Shown: one piece after another, positions 24,809 through 34,618 of the stretch
Layout: every line of letters starts with the position of its first letter
How positions within the stretch are numbered: position 1 is the first letter of the stretch
Program-made: the position numbers and the translations under genes
The notes under the pieces: generated by a model
Database searches by the model: none
Seen by the model: only the letters and a program-made list of their open reading frames with translations
Told to the model about the DNA's origin: nothing
Assembly (NCBI RefSeq): GCF_036556685.1
Contig: NZ_CP140614.1
Span: forward strand, 310,001 to 374,000
DNA from: Sulfurospirillum sp. 1612
GTDB taxonomy: Bacteria > Campylobacterota > Campylobacteria > Campylobacterales > Sulfurospirillaceae
Length of the DNA stretch: 64,000 nucleotides
Direction of reading: 5' to 3'

Positions 24809-27760
24809 ATGATAAATACAGAAGTAGCAGAAATTTTAACAGATAAGTCAAAGCTCCTTACCGCAGCATATTTTGATATTCAAAAACTGTTTGAACAAAA
24901 ATATGGCAAAGATGTCGTGGTATTGATGGAAGTAGGCACATTTTTTGAGACTTATGAAGTGAACAATGAAAAGCTCAAAATCGGCAAAGCCAAAGAGATT
25001 GCGGAGCTTTTAAATATCCAACTCACTAGAAAAAATAAATCAATTATTGAAAATTCAAAAGAAAACCCCCTCATGGCAGGTGTCCCTGCGGTGTCATTTG
25101 AAAAACACTTAGCCCGTATTATCGCAGAACAACGCTATACGGTTGTCATCATCCGCCAACGGGGTGTCCCACCCAAAGTAAGCCGTTATCTTGATGCCAT
25201 TATCAGTCCGGGTACCAATTTTGATTTTGTCGTCGATCAAGACGAAAACAATATCACCTCCCTTGTCATTGATAAATATCAAGACAATAATTACCATATC
25301 GGATACAGTGCGATTGACGTGACCACGGGCAAATGCTATTATAATGAAGTCTATGGTACCAAAGAAGATGGCAGTTTTGCACTTGATGAGATTTTTAACT
25401 ACATGCACATGCACAAAACATCCGAAGTCGTGGTTACATTTGCGGATAAATCAATCCAACAACAAGAGATTATTGAGTATTTAGAACTCAGCTCCAAAAC
25501 CTTTCATATCGGCACGTTTCATCCGAAGATTTCCTATCAAAATGAACTCTTTAAAAGTGTTTTTCGGATTGAGACACTACTCTCACCCATCGAGCATCTT
25601 GATATGGAACTCAGCCCACTGGCGAGTGAATCATTGGCGATTTTAATCGATTTTGTCATTGGTCATGATCCCCATATCATCCAAAAGCTCTCCCATCCCA
25701 ATCGCCTTGATACCAGTCGTTTTGTCTATCTAGGCAATAATGCCCTAGAACAGCTCAATATCATCGAAACACCACACAACCCTTCTGTATTTAAGCTAAT
25801 CAATGCGACATCTACGGCGATGGGAAAGCGATTGTTAAAAGAGCGCCTTACCCATCCAATCAAAGATGCCAAAGAGATTAATCGTCGCTATAAACTCTCA
25901 GATGAATTATTTGATTATCATGGGGCTATTGAGAGTGAATTGGGAAATATCTATGATATCGAGCGCCTAACGCGTCGTATCAAACTCACGCGATTGCACC
26001 CGTATGAACTAAATTATCTCTATGACTCCTTAGTCTCAATCAGAGAAGTGGTACGATTTATGGAAAATTACCGTTTTTTCACGCCACCGTGTAGTTCGGA
26101 AGAATTGGGCTTATTTATCAAAGCGATTGATGCCACCTTTGATTTGAATGTTTGTGGTAGATACATGCTCAAAGATGTCGATGAAAATATGGTACAAGAG
26201 GGTGTAGATCCCAAAATCGACGCCCTTTTGGCTGAGAACCGGGCACTTAAAGAGAAGGTCAATATTTTTCGTAAGCATATTTTGGACATTCTGGGACAAT
26301 CCAATGAAAACTTTGTGACGATTAACCGCTTGGATAAAGAGGGCTTTTATATTGGTCTGACTAAAAGCAGATTTATGAGTATCAAAGAGGCGTTGCTCCA
26401 ATCCCATTTGATTGTTGATGATACGCTCTATCTTTTCAAAGATTTTTCAATCAAAGTTCAGACGACCAACGTCAAAATCACCAATACACTTATCAATGAG
26501 ATTTCCGACAAATACGTACACAATGCTAAAAAGATTGTAGAATTAAACAAAGCACTGTTTAAAGAGATGGTGATGGAATTTGAGAAAAAATTTGCCACGC
26601 TGTTAGAGGACTTAGTACTATTTATCTCCGAAATCGATGTGGCGGTTTCCAATATCAAAACATCAAAAAAATACGGTTATGTTAAGCCACAGATTATCCA
26701 AAAAGAGTCTAATGATACCAACTTTATCGAATTGTGCGATGTGCGCCATCCCATCATCGAGGCCAATGAAGGGCGTGGCGTGTATGTGCCTAATGATATT
26801 ATTTTGGGTGATTTGAGCTGTGCCAAAGAGATTGATGCTGAGAATGTTATCTTGAAAGCGGCCAAAGCAGAATCATTGTTTCTTAAAAAAACGCACGGGA
26901 TTTTACTCTATGGTATCAACAGCTCCGGCAAAAGCTCCCTTATGAAAGCCATAGGTATTTGTGTGATTTTGGCGCAAGCAGGATTTTTTGTGCCGGCTCG
27001 GTCGATGCGATTGATGCTCTTTGATAATATCTTTACACGGATTTCTGCGGCTGATAATATCGCCAAAGGGCTCTCCTCGTTTGCAGTGGAGATGATGGAG
27101 CTCAAAAATATCTTTAATCGTGCCAACAAAAAATCCCTCATCTTAGGTGATGAGATTAGTCACTCAACCGAAACACAAAGTGGTGTCAGTATTGTAGCAA
27201 GCGCTATTTTAAAGCTGGCGAAGTTGGAATCTCTCTTTTTGTTTGCCACCCACTTGCATCAATTGCCTCTGCTCAAAGAGATTGCCGCACTCAAAAACGT
27301 CCTCTCTTTGCACTTGAGCGTGATGTATAATCATGATGAAGACAAGCTGATTTTTGATAGAAAACTCAAATTTGGAAGTGGGAGTTCACAGTATGGTTTA
27401 GAATTTGCCAAATCACTTCATATGGATGCAGAGTTCTTAAAAACCGCCAATGCCATACGAAAACGCATCAGTGATGAGTATGCGCCGCTTGAGCGATTGT
27501 CGCAGAAGAAAACGAGTACCTACAACAAAGAGCTTTATCTCTCCACTTGTGCGATTTGTGGTAAAAAAGCAGACGATGTCCATCATATCAAAGCACAAAA
27601 AGAGGCCGATGATACAGGGCGGATTGACCATATCAACCAAAATCACCGCTACAATCTTATCCCTCTTTGCAAACATCACCACAAAATGGTACATGAGGGC
27701 AAAATCATCATCGAGGGTTTTGTTGCTACGTCAAAAGGCTTAGAGCTTATCATCAAGTGA
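24809..27760 (+). CDS. MutS7-type MutS with C-terminal HNH endonuclease domain
   Basis: 983 residues. N-terminal mismatch-binding domain with the F-x-E motif in GTFFETYE; connector, lever and clamp regions follow; the ATPase has Walker A GINSSGKSS near residue 705, LGDEIS Walker B and ATHLHQ. After the ATPase comes an HNH/zinc nuclease: C914-x-x-C917, HH at 925-926, N949, C954, then HHH at 956-958 and H962. This fusion is known in the MutS7 branch of Campylobacterota and in octocoral mitochondrial MutS, where it is proposed to combine mismatch recognition and nicking in one protein. No mutL is in the window. It overlaps the convergent eutC by eight bases. Confidence 0.9.
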   Translation: MINTEVAEILTDKSKLLTAAYFDIQKLFEQKYGKDVVVLMEVGTFFETYEVNNEKLKIGKAKEIAELLNIQLTRKNKSIIENSKENPLMAGVPAVSFEKHLARIIAEQRYTVVIIRQRGVPPKVSRYLDAIISPGTNFDFVVDQDENNITSLVIDKYQDNNYHIGYSAIDVTTGKCYYNEVYGTKEDGSFALDEIFNYMHMHKTSEVVVTFADKSIQQQEIIEYLELSSKTFHIGTFHPKISYQNELFKSVFRIETLLSPIEHLDMELSPLASESLAILIDFVIGHDPHIIQKLSHPNRLDTSRFVYLGNNALEQLNIIETPHNPSVFKLINATSTAMGKRLLKERLTHPIKDAKEINRRYKLSDELFDYHGAIESELGNIYDIERLTRRIKLTRLHPYELNYLYDSLVSIREVVRFMENYRFFTPPCSSEELGLFIKAIDATFDLNVCGRYMLKDVDENMVQEGVDPKIDALLAENRALKEKVNIFRKHILDILGQSNENFVTINRLDKEGFYIGLTKSRFMSIKEALLQSHLIVDDTLYLFKDFSIKVQTTNVKITNTLINEISDKYVHNAKKIVELNKALFKEMVMEFEKKFATLLEDLVLFISEIDVAVSNIKTSKKYGYVKPQIIQKESNDTNFIELCDVRHPIIEANEGRGVYVPNDIILGDLSCAKEIDAENVILKAAKAESLFLKKTHGILLYGINSSGKSSLMKAIGICVILAQAGFFVPARSMRLMLFDNIFTRISAADNIAKGLSSFAVEMMELKNIFNRANKKSLILGDEISHSTETQSGVSIVASAILKLAKLESLFLFATHLHQLPLLKEIAALKNVLSLHLSVMYNHDEDKLIFDRKLKFGSGSSQYGLEFAKSLHMDAEFLKTANAIRKRISDEYAPLERLSQKKTSTYNKELYLSTCAICGKKADDVHHIKAQKEADDTGRIDHINQNHRYNLIPLCKHHHKMVHEGKIIIEGFVATSKGLELIIK

Positions 27761-28571
27761 TAGTTGTTTGAGTCTCATGATAGATAGTTCCCGTGATAAA
27801 ATCTTCGGATGTGCGATCTTTGAGCTGGACTCCTGAGAGCTGTAATCTTCTAGACTCCCTCAGCAAATAAAGCGCCTTTTGCGCTGCTTTTTCAGGGCTC
27901 AATCCCTCTGTGCGAATATTGGAGATACAGTTTCTATCCACATCCGTAGTCCCGATTTTTGGATGCCATGTGAGATAAAGCCCTAGGCTATCAGGGGAAC
28001 TAAGACCGGGACGTTCCCCAATCAAGATAAGTGTCATTTTTGCGTTTAAAATCTCACCAACCTCATCGCCGATTGCCACACGTCCTTGTTGCACAAGAAC
28101 AAGAGGTGCGAGATTCCACGTTTGAGCATCCCTATCCAGCGCATGTCGTAGCTGTACTAAAAAGGGGATGGCATGATTGTTGATGGCTTGAGAAGAGAGT
28201 CCATCGGCGATGATAATCGAAAGATCATACACCCCTTTTTCAGACTGTAATGTTTCACAAGAGGGGGAATCTAGCCTGCGACCCAAATCAGGACGCTGGA
28301 GGTATGTGTCTCTATTCTTGGCTTGAGAGTGCACACAAATGAGGGCTTTAAAATCGTTTTGTTTTAACTCGGCTGTGAATTTTGGTATATCAAGCGGTTC
28401 ATGGACGGCATCTTGTGCCTTAGCATGAGCAAGCTCAAATGCTAACATATGAGAAGTTGGAATACTGATTCCCGCACGTCCGAGACCAATCCTCGCATCG
28501 GTATAGTGACGGAGTTGTTGCCAAGGATTTTCTGTGTGCGTGGATGGTATATTATCATTGTCGTGTTGCAT
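27753..28571 (-). CDS. eutC: Ethanolamine ammonia-lyase small subunit
   Basis: 272 residues, EutC family: LRHYTDARIGLGRAGISIPT at the N-terminus, LSIIIADGLSSQAI near residue 130, LVLVQQGRVAIGDEVGE and ILIGERPGLSSPDSLG following. With EutB and adenosylcobalamin it forms ethanolamine ammonia-lyase, which splits ethanolamine into acetaldehyde and ammonia. Normally eutC follows eutB directly; here eutB lies 7.4 kb away on the same strand with an efflux operon between. No microcompartment or EutA genes are visible. Confidence 0.9.
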   Translation of the reverse strand: MQHDNDNIPSTHTENPWQQLRHYTDARIGLGRAGISIPTSHMLAFELAHAKAQDAVHEPLDIPKFTAELKQNDFKALICVHSQAKNRDTYLQRPDLGRRLDSPSCETLQSEKGVYDLSIIIADGLSSQAINNHAIPFLVQLRHALDRDAQTWNLAPLVLVQQGRVAIGDEVGEILNAKMTLILIGERPGLSSPDSLGLYLTWHPKIGTTDVDRNCISNIRTEGLSPEKAAQKALYLLRESRRLQLSGVQLKDRTSEDFITGTIYHETQTTIT

Positions 28572-28724
28572 CGTCTCTCCACTGCATTTCGTTTTTATTA
28601 TTTTACCTTACAATTTCTTTGATGTCTCATGCGAGTTGCTTCATTTGTAGATAATGGGGGCAGAATCAGTAAAATTATCTCTTATTTTTGGCATAATAGC
28701 ATCATAATAAAAAGGCTTGTGAGA

Positions 28725-29573
28725 ATGATAACATTAAAAAAATTGGAAAATGGTTTTGAGTATATTGAAGTTGAAAACCAAAGTGCCCACGCAAAAATTG
28801 CGCTACAAGGAGCTCATATCTTTCATTTTGCGCGCCATCATGAGAGACCTATTTTATGGTTGAGTCAGAAGAGTGATTTCAAAAAGGGTGTAGCAATCCG
28901 CGGTGGCGTGCCGATTTGTTGGCCCGCATTTGCCAAAAGCAATCCCGATCTTCCTCAACATGGCTTTGCAAGGACTGCGATGTGGACATTGGGTGAATGC
29001 CAAGAGATTGACGCGCATACGACAGAGATAACCCTCATCTTGCGCCACAATCAAGAGCGCTTAAAACTGTGGCATTATAAATTTGAACTCTGCTTGAGTA
29101 TCACAATCTCAGATCAATTGACCATGGCGCTAAAAACAACCAATTTAGATACGCGCGCTATGAAACTCACTCAAGCATTGCACTCTTATTTTGATGTGGG
29201 AGCAATTTCTGATGTGAGGATAAAGGGCTTGGATCAAAAACCTTATCATGATTCACTCAAAGACCAAGAAAAAGTTCAAGAAGGAGACCTTTTTATAACA
29301 AAAGAAGTGGATGTTATCTATCAAAAAGTGGATAAAAGGATACAACTCATAACCAAAGATAGTATTCTAAATATCGATAACAGCGGTTCTAGCTCGCTTG
29401 TTGTGTGGAACCCTTGGCGCGAGAAATGCAAGCATACCAGCGGGATGAGTGAGGGGGACTACTTGCAATTTGTCTGTATTGAATCTGCCAATGCTCGTGA
29501 AGATTTCAGAATCATTCCTCCCGGAGGTACTCATATTTTGAGTGCTACTATTTCAAAGCACAGGATAATATAG
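28725..29573 (+). CDS. D-hexose-6-phosphate mutarotase (YeaD-like)
   Basis: Galactose-mutarotase-fold enzyme, 282 residues from the ATG at 28725 (MITLKKLENGF). The frame runs 32 codons further upstream, but that part is unlike the family and its region contains the likely promoter. Motifs: GGVPICWPAF, LPQHGFART with the catalytic His, and VVWNPW near the C-terminus. It interconverts anomers of glucose-6-phosphate-type sugars in the cytoplasm. Stands alone between eutC and the convergent tolC-type gene. Confidence 0.85.
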   Translation: MITLKKLENGFEYIEVENQSAHAKIALQGAHIFHFARHHERPILWLSQKSDFKKGVAIRGGVPICWPAFAKSNPDLPQHGFARTAMWTLGECQEIDAHTTEITLILRHNQERLKLWHYKFELCLSITISDQLTMALKTTNLDTRAMKLTQALHSYFDVGAISDVRIKGLDQKPYHDSLKDQEKVQEGDLFITKEVDVIYQKVDKRIQLITKDSILNIDNSGSSSLVVWNPWREKCKHTSGMSEGDYLQFVCIESANAREDFRIIPPGGTHILSATISKHRII

Positions 29574-29587
29574 AGTAGAAGATTACT

Positions 29588-30721
29588 TTATATTTTAAAA
29601 TAAAGACTTAAGAGCTGCTTTTTGATATTGAGTTGATACGTTTGTATGTCGAGTTTCCTAATCTCCATAGAATTTTTCAGCATTTGTACATCATCGATTG
29701 TTTTATATCCTGCCTCATACTCTTCTTGTGTTGTTTTCAAAAGTGCTTGATATAAGTTGATATCTTCTTGTGCTAAGCGGATTCTCTCATGATAATTTTT
29801 TATATTCAAGATAACACTATCATAATCAATGATAGCATTTCTCTTTTCTTCGTTGAGCTTTTGTTGGCTGATGAGGTATTCTAATCTAGAGTGTTGGATA
29901 TCATTTGAAGCACTATAACTGAGGGGAAGGTTTAAAGATAATCCATAATAGTGATACGCATCACCCTCACTATAGCCCATCTTCGCATCAACACTGAGAC
30001 GTGGCATATAATCACTTTTTTTGATTTTGTATAAGGCGTCATTGACTTTTGTAGTGGCTTTGGCATATTGAATGGACAAGGCTTGTTTGAGATAGAATGC
30101 TTTACTAATCAATTTAATATCAGGGATTGAGAGCGCCTCAATAGACTTGGTAGTATATTTTTTGATGGTATTGATATTGGTTAATCTTGTGAGTTTTAGC
30201 CCTTTTGCTGCATCTTTATACTCATTTTTAGCCATAATAGCATTATTTAAATCACTAATATCTAGTTGTCCTTGTTTGTATTCAGAGGTCTTATGTTTGA
30301 CTTCAATCATACTACTTTTGAGATTTAAAAGATTTTGTTTTAAGCTGATATCATTGAGTTTGATATCGATTAAGGTACTAAAAAGGGTATTAAGATCCTC
30401 TTTTGTGTTGACATCGATATCTAAGAGTTCCATCTTTTTGAGCTCTTTTGCATATTGTATTTGAGAGCGAATGCCACCAAATTTAAAAATATCTTGGGAA
30501 ATAGTGAGAGAATAATCATCGGTCGTGTTATTATTTTGATCTTTTATAACGCTAGTATTGAGAGTAATATCACTAAGCCAATCGTATTGATTGACGCGTT
30601 CTTTTTCGCTACTTTGTTGCTTCTCAAGTTCAATAATATTTTGTTTTATAGGAGAAAGCACGTCGATATCGCTCGCATTGAGGCTTACGATTATGAATAC
30701 AATAAAAAAGAGAGGTTTCAT
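29588..30721 (-). CDS. TolC-family outer membrane efflux protein
   Basis: 377 residues with a Sec signal peptide (MKPLFFIVFIIVSLNAS) and long alpha-helical coiled segments typical of OEP/TolC subunits. The conserved closing pattern (LLKTTQEEYEAGYKTIDDV, ANSMEIRKLDI-like) is visible. Somewhat shorter than TolC. Last gene of the RND pump operon; its ATG overlaps the adaptor stop by one base. Confidence 0.8.
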   Translation of the reverse strand: MKPLFFIVFIIVSLNASDIDVLSPIKQNIIELEKQQSSEKERVNQYDWLSDITLNTSVIKDQNNNTTDDYSLTISQDIFKFGGIRSQIQYAKELKKMELLDIDVNTKEDLNTLFSTLIDIKLNDISLKQNLLNLKSSMIEVKHKTSEYKQGQLDISDLNNAIMAKNEYKDAAKGLKLTRLTNINTIKKYTTKSIEALSIPDIKLISKAFYLKQALSIQYAKATTKVNDALYKIKKSDYMPRLSVDAKMGYSEGDAYHYYGLSLNLPLSYSASNDIQHSRLEYLISQQKLNEEKRNAIIDYDSVILNIKNYHERIRLAQEDINLYQALLKTTQEEYEAGYKTIDDVQMLKNSMEIRKLDIQTYQLNIKKQLLSLYFKI

Positions 30722-31422
30722 TATTGAAACTCCACTTTTACGATGTTACCGAAGTTGTCATCTTTCAATACTACGGTGACTTTATATGCGGAGACAAAAC
30801 TCTCATCGATGGTTTTATCGATTTTTTCTATTTTTGCATCGGTTTCATTTCCATTGATAAGCACTTTTTTATTTTGAATATTTTTCATATCTTCTTTGCT
30901 CACATATACAATGAGTTTTGATTTTGATATATCATAAGCTGTGGCGAGTTTACTCCCGATTGCAACATAATCTCCCACATTGACATTGATATTTTTTATG
31001 TATTTATTGTTGACATATAGGGACTTTTTCTTGATAGTATCTTGGGTGCTACTGATGGAGAGTTTGATATTTGAAATGGTGACTTTTAAATCTAAGACAT
31101 CATAATATTTTTGATCTTTATCATACTGACTTTTTCCACTAATTTTGAGAAATTTTTGATAGTTTTTCTCAAATAGTTTTAATTTTTCATTATAAAAAGC
31201 CAACTGTTCTTTATAAAGTTTCAGATTAGCACGTTCTAGTGAATCATCGAGTTTTATTAAAAGCTTACTGACCACTTTGGTCTCATCATTTTTATCAGCA
31301 TAGCTGATGGTCCCGGAGGTTTGTGCATATAAAGTATAGGCCTCGTAAGGCTCAATCTTTGCCATATAACTTTGAGCTGACAAGACCAAAGGAAACAGTA
31401 AGCAGAGTATCATTTTTTTCAT
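30721..31422 (-). CDS. Periplasmic adaptor (HlyD/MFP) of RND pump
   Basis: 233 residues with a signal peptide ending near SAQS. A barrel-sandwich half (YAQTSGTISY ... LLIKLDDS) surrounds a predicted coiled coil (about residues 60-120), followed by the second lipoyl half (INVNVGDYVAIGSKL). Shorter than most adaptors, with a reduced C-terminal membrane-proximal domain. Sits two bases after the RND gene. Confidence 0.8.
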   Translation of the reverse strand: MKKMILCLLFPLVLSAQSYMAKIEPYEAYTLYAQTSGTISYADKNDETKVVSKLLIKLDDSLERANLKLYKEQLAFYNEKLKLFEKNYQKFLKISGKSQYDKDQKYYDVLDLKVTISNIKLSISSTQDTIKKKSLYVNNKYIKNINVNVGDYVAIGSKLATAYDISKSKLIVYVSKEDMKNIQNKKVLINGNETDAKIEKIDKTIDESFVSAYKVTVVLKDDNFGNIVKVEFQ

Positions 31423-31424
31423 TT

Positions 31425-34400
31425 TTAATCCTTTATCTTAAAAAAAGTTGCGTAGAGGGCAGGCACATAAAAAAGGTTTAATATCGTTCCCCATGCAATC
31501 CCAAAGCCCAAAGAGATGGCGATGGGTTGGAGCATGACAGATTGTCCTGTTGGGAAAAATATCAAGGTTAACAGCCCTAAAATCGTGGTAATTGATGTGA
31601 TGAGGATCGGGCGGACTCTCTGTTTTGCTCTTTGGAAAAATTCTGCTTTATTGGTCGTACCGTGAAGAAAATCGAGCATGATAATCCCATCATTGATGAC
31701 GACACCCGCAAGCCCCATCATTCCTATGAGAGATTGTGAGTTGAGGTTGATTCCCATGATAAAGTGCCCTACGATAGCGCCAACTGCGGTAAAAGGGATA
31801 ACCGAGAGGATGATAAAAGCACTTTTGAATGAGGGAAAATTTACCAGCAATGTGATAAAAATCAAAAAGAGTGCGACGATTAAAGCTTTGAGCATGTCAC
31901 TTTGCATCTGTTGGCTTTTTTCTCTTTCACCTCCGAAACTGACTTGTATTCCCTGTTTTCGAAGTGATTGCAAAACGGGCTCAATCTTTTTGAGCACTTC
32001 ATTGGCGGTTATGTTACGTTTTTTTACATTGGCATAAACATTTTTTTGAATGACGCCATTTTCTTTTTCGATTTTTTCAAAGTTTCGCTCTATCGTAAAA
32101 GAAACCAAATCTTGGAGTTCTATTTTTTTGGAATCTATCGTAATCAAAAAGTGTTTTAAAGCCTCTAAATTATCTTTATTTACAGATTCAGTGATAATCT
32201 TGATAATACCATCATTATTGTAAGTATTGGCTTGTTCTTTTTCTGTAAAATAATTTTTCACCTGATTGGCGATTTCACTATCACTTAAGCCTAAGGAATG
32301 TGCATAAGAATTGAGTGTGAACTTGTACTCTTTTTCACCGAGGTTTGTATTGTCAGTGATATCAACCACCCCTTTAATCTGTGCCAGAGCTTTTTTCAGC
32401 GTCGTGATTCCCTTGAGCAAAAGCGTTTTATTTTCATTGCTTAATTTTAATTCAATATCCGTTCTAACAATGCCAATCCTGCTCGATACGACATTAAATT
32501 CTACCACCTTATCTTGCTTGGCTAAAGGTTCAACCAAAGCACGGATTTTTGCTTTGACTTCGGATACATCGAGCGTTCTTTTTTTATCGACTTGTGCAAA
32601 ATCAAAACTAAGATTGAGGATTGGATTGACATATTTTTCTAAAAAGTTATCCGCCACTTTATCATAGAGTTCAAGTGTCAAGGTGAAGCTATTTTCAGCC
32701 GTTTCCCCACCTCCAATCAAACTTGTAAATCTTCCCACCGTGGTATCAACATTTTCAATAAAAAGTTTTTCTTTATTTTTTAAGAGTATTTTTTCATATT
32801 TTTTGACAATGGCATCACTCTCTTGCAGTGATTTTGAATCGTCAAGTTTGAAGGAGAGCGTGACATTTCTTGAATCCATATCTGGCATCATTTGAAACCG
32901 ACTTTGTGAAATAAAAAAGAACGTTATGAGTGGGATACTCACAAAAAATAGAAACAAAAAACTTTTTTTATAGTGAATAATCTTGTGCAAGAGTCTTTCA
33001 TAAAAATTATAAAGAGGGCTCCAGTCAAACATTTTATCTTTGCGTTTTAAAATATGTTTTGCATGTAATGGCAAAAATAAGAAAGATTCTATCAAAGAAG
33101 AGGCAATCATGACCGTCACGACAATGGGTACGAGTTTCATCAAAATTCCCATCTCTCCACTGATTAACAACATCGGCAAAAACGCAAATATTGTCGTAAA
33201 AGAGGCGATGAGTACGGGAGCTAGCATCTCTTTGGTTCCCTTGATGACCGCTTGATTGACCTCTTCGCCTTCATCTAGGTGTCGTTGTATATTCTCACTC
33301 ACCACAATCGCATCATCGACAACAATACCCAGACATATGAGCATGGCCATCATGGAAATCATATTGAGACTATAACCGGTCTGTTCGATGAGTAGAAGAG
33401 AGAGTATAAAAGAAAAGGGAATTCCCATCACGATGACTAAAGAGAGCCTTGTACTGATGAGCAAGTGGATACAAAGCCCCACTAAAATCAGCCCTAATGT
33501 GATATTGGCGATGATGGTTTTGATTCTATCTGTGAGAGGTCGTGAACTGTCTCTTGTGATGGAAAAAATCAAATCAGGATTGGAGTTTTGGATCTGATTG
33601 ATGCGTGCTTTAATCGCATCTGAAATAGCGATAGAATCACCATCGGTACTACTATAAACACGCAGTGAAATTGTGGTATTTCCATTGAGCCTTGAGATAG
33701 TATCATCGATAGGATAGTCAATACTCACCGTGGCGATATCTTTGAGATAGACTTTTTTATCATTGACTTTTATGATGGTATTACGCCATGCTTGTTTATT
33801 AAATTTGTCATTATTGGCACTCAAATAGACATGATTGCCCTTTTGGTCAATCTCTCCAACAGGGTAAATATAAGAAAAATTCTTTATGGCATTGGCCACT
33901 AAATCACTGTCGAGTCCATAGGTATTTATTTTTTTCTCATCCAATGTTATTTTGATTTGTAAATCGCTATCGCCATAAACATTGACTTCACTAACATTGG
34001 CGATTTGTAGCAGTTTTGTTTTAATAGAATCTGCGATATTTAGAAGTTCTTTTTTTGTTTTTGTGGCAGAAGATAACGAGATATTTAAAAGAGACATTTG
34101 TCTTTGACTTTTGGTGACAGTTGGCGTGGTCATATCACTAGGGAAGTATTTTTGTGCTGAACTCACAGCATCTTCTACTTCATCTTTTACCGTTTGTGGG
34201 TCGGTGCCATCTTGCAATTCAATAGTAATAGAAAAGCTGCCATTGCTTACTGTTGTGGTGACATCGGCAATACCGGAAATGGTGTCGATTTGATTTTCTA
34301 TCTCGGTTACCGCGAAGTTATTAAGACTATCAGCACTCGCCCCACTATAATTGCCACTGACAGTAATAGAATCAAGAGAGACAACAGGGAACATCTCTTT

Positions 34401-34502
34401 TGGTATTTTTACATAGGCAAAAACTCCCATGACCAATATAAAAACAAGCAAGGTGTGATTGAGCCTTGAATTTTTCAAAAAGTATTCTATTATTTTGTTC
34501 AT
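31425..34502 (-). CDS. RND-family efflux transporter (AcrB/HAE-type)
   Basis: 1025 residues, full length, twelve membrane helices in two halves with two large periplasmic loops. Helix 4 carries the proton-relay acidic pair in GIVVDDAIVVSENI; the second half has GVVINDGIIMLDF. Divergence of periplasmic regions from AcrB suggests a different substrate range (the HAE/CusA-like group found in many Campylobacterota), unknown from sequence. First gene of a three-gene pump operon (RND, adaptor, TolC), located between eutB and eutC. Confidence 0.87.
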   Translation of the reverse strand: MNKIIEYFLKNSRLNHTLLVFILVMGVFAYVKIPKEMFPVVSLDSITVSGNYSGASADSLNNFAVTEIENQIDTISGIADVTTTVSNGSFSITIELQDGTDPQTVKDEVEDAVSSAQKYFPSDMTTPTVTKSQRQMSLLNISLSSATKTKKELLNIADSIKTKLLQIANVSEVNVYGDSDLQIKITLDEKKINTYGLDSDLVANAIKNFSYIYPVGEIDQKGNHVYLSANNDKFNKQAWRNTIIKVNDKKVYLKDIATVSIDYPIDDTISRLNGNTTISLRVYSSTDGDSIAISDAIKARINQIQNSNPDLIFSITRDSSRPLTDRIKTIIANITLGLILVGLCIHLLISTRLSLVIVMGIPFSFILSLLLIEQTGYSLNMISMMAMLICLGIVVDDAIVVSENIQRHLDEGEEVNQAVIKGTKEMLAPVLIASFTTIFAFLPMLLISGEMGILMKLVPIVVTVMIASSLIESFLFLPLHAKHILKRKDKMFDWSPLYNFYERLLHKIIHYKKSFLFLFFVSIPLITFFFISQSRFQMMPDMDSRNVTLSFKLDDSKSLQESDAIVKKYEKILLKNKEKLFIENVDTTVGRFTSLIGGGETAENSFTLTLELYDKVADNFLEKYVNPILNLSFDFAQVDKKRTLDVSEVKAKIRALVEPLAKQDKVVEFNVVSSRIGIVRTDIELKLSNENKTLLLKGITTLKKALAQIKGVVDITDNTNLGEKEYKFTLNSYAHSLGLSDSEIANQVKNYFTEKEQANTYNNDGIIKIITESVNKDNLEALKHFLITIDSKKIELQDLVSFTIERNFEKIEKENGVIQKNVYANVKKRNITANEVLKKIEPVLQSLRKQGIQVSFGGEREKSQQMQSDMLKALIVALFLIFITLLVNFPSFKSAFIILSVIPFTAVGAIVGHFIMGINLNSQSLIGMMGLAGVVINDGIIMLDFLHGTTNKAEFFQRAKQRVRPILITSITTILGLLTLIFFPTGQSVMLQPIAISLGFGIAWGTILNLFYVPALYATFFKIKD

Positions 34503-34618
34503 TACTAGTATCTTCTTTATAAATTTATGGGGAATAATATCGCACGTATGTTAATGAAGTCTAATCAGTTTGTTACTGATATGTATCTGCACAGAGGCTT
34601 ACTAGTAGATTTTATCTC

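Noticed and set aside
25109-25414. Antisense open frames inside mutS
   Set aside because: Shadow frames of a clearly coding gene, with no start signals.
27753-27760. Overlap of mutS and eutC ends as a sign of a sequence error
   Set aside because: Both proteins have complete C-termini; an eight-base convergent overlap is normal in compact genomes.
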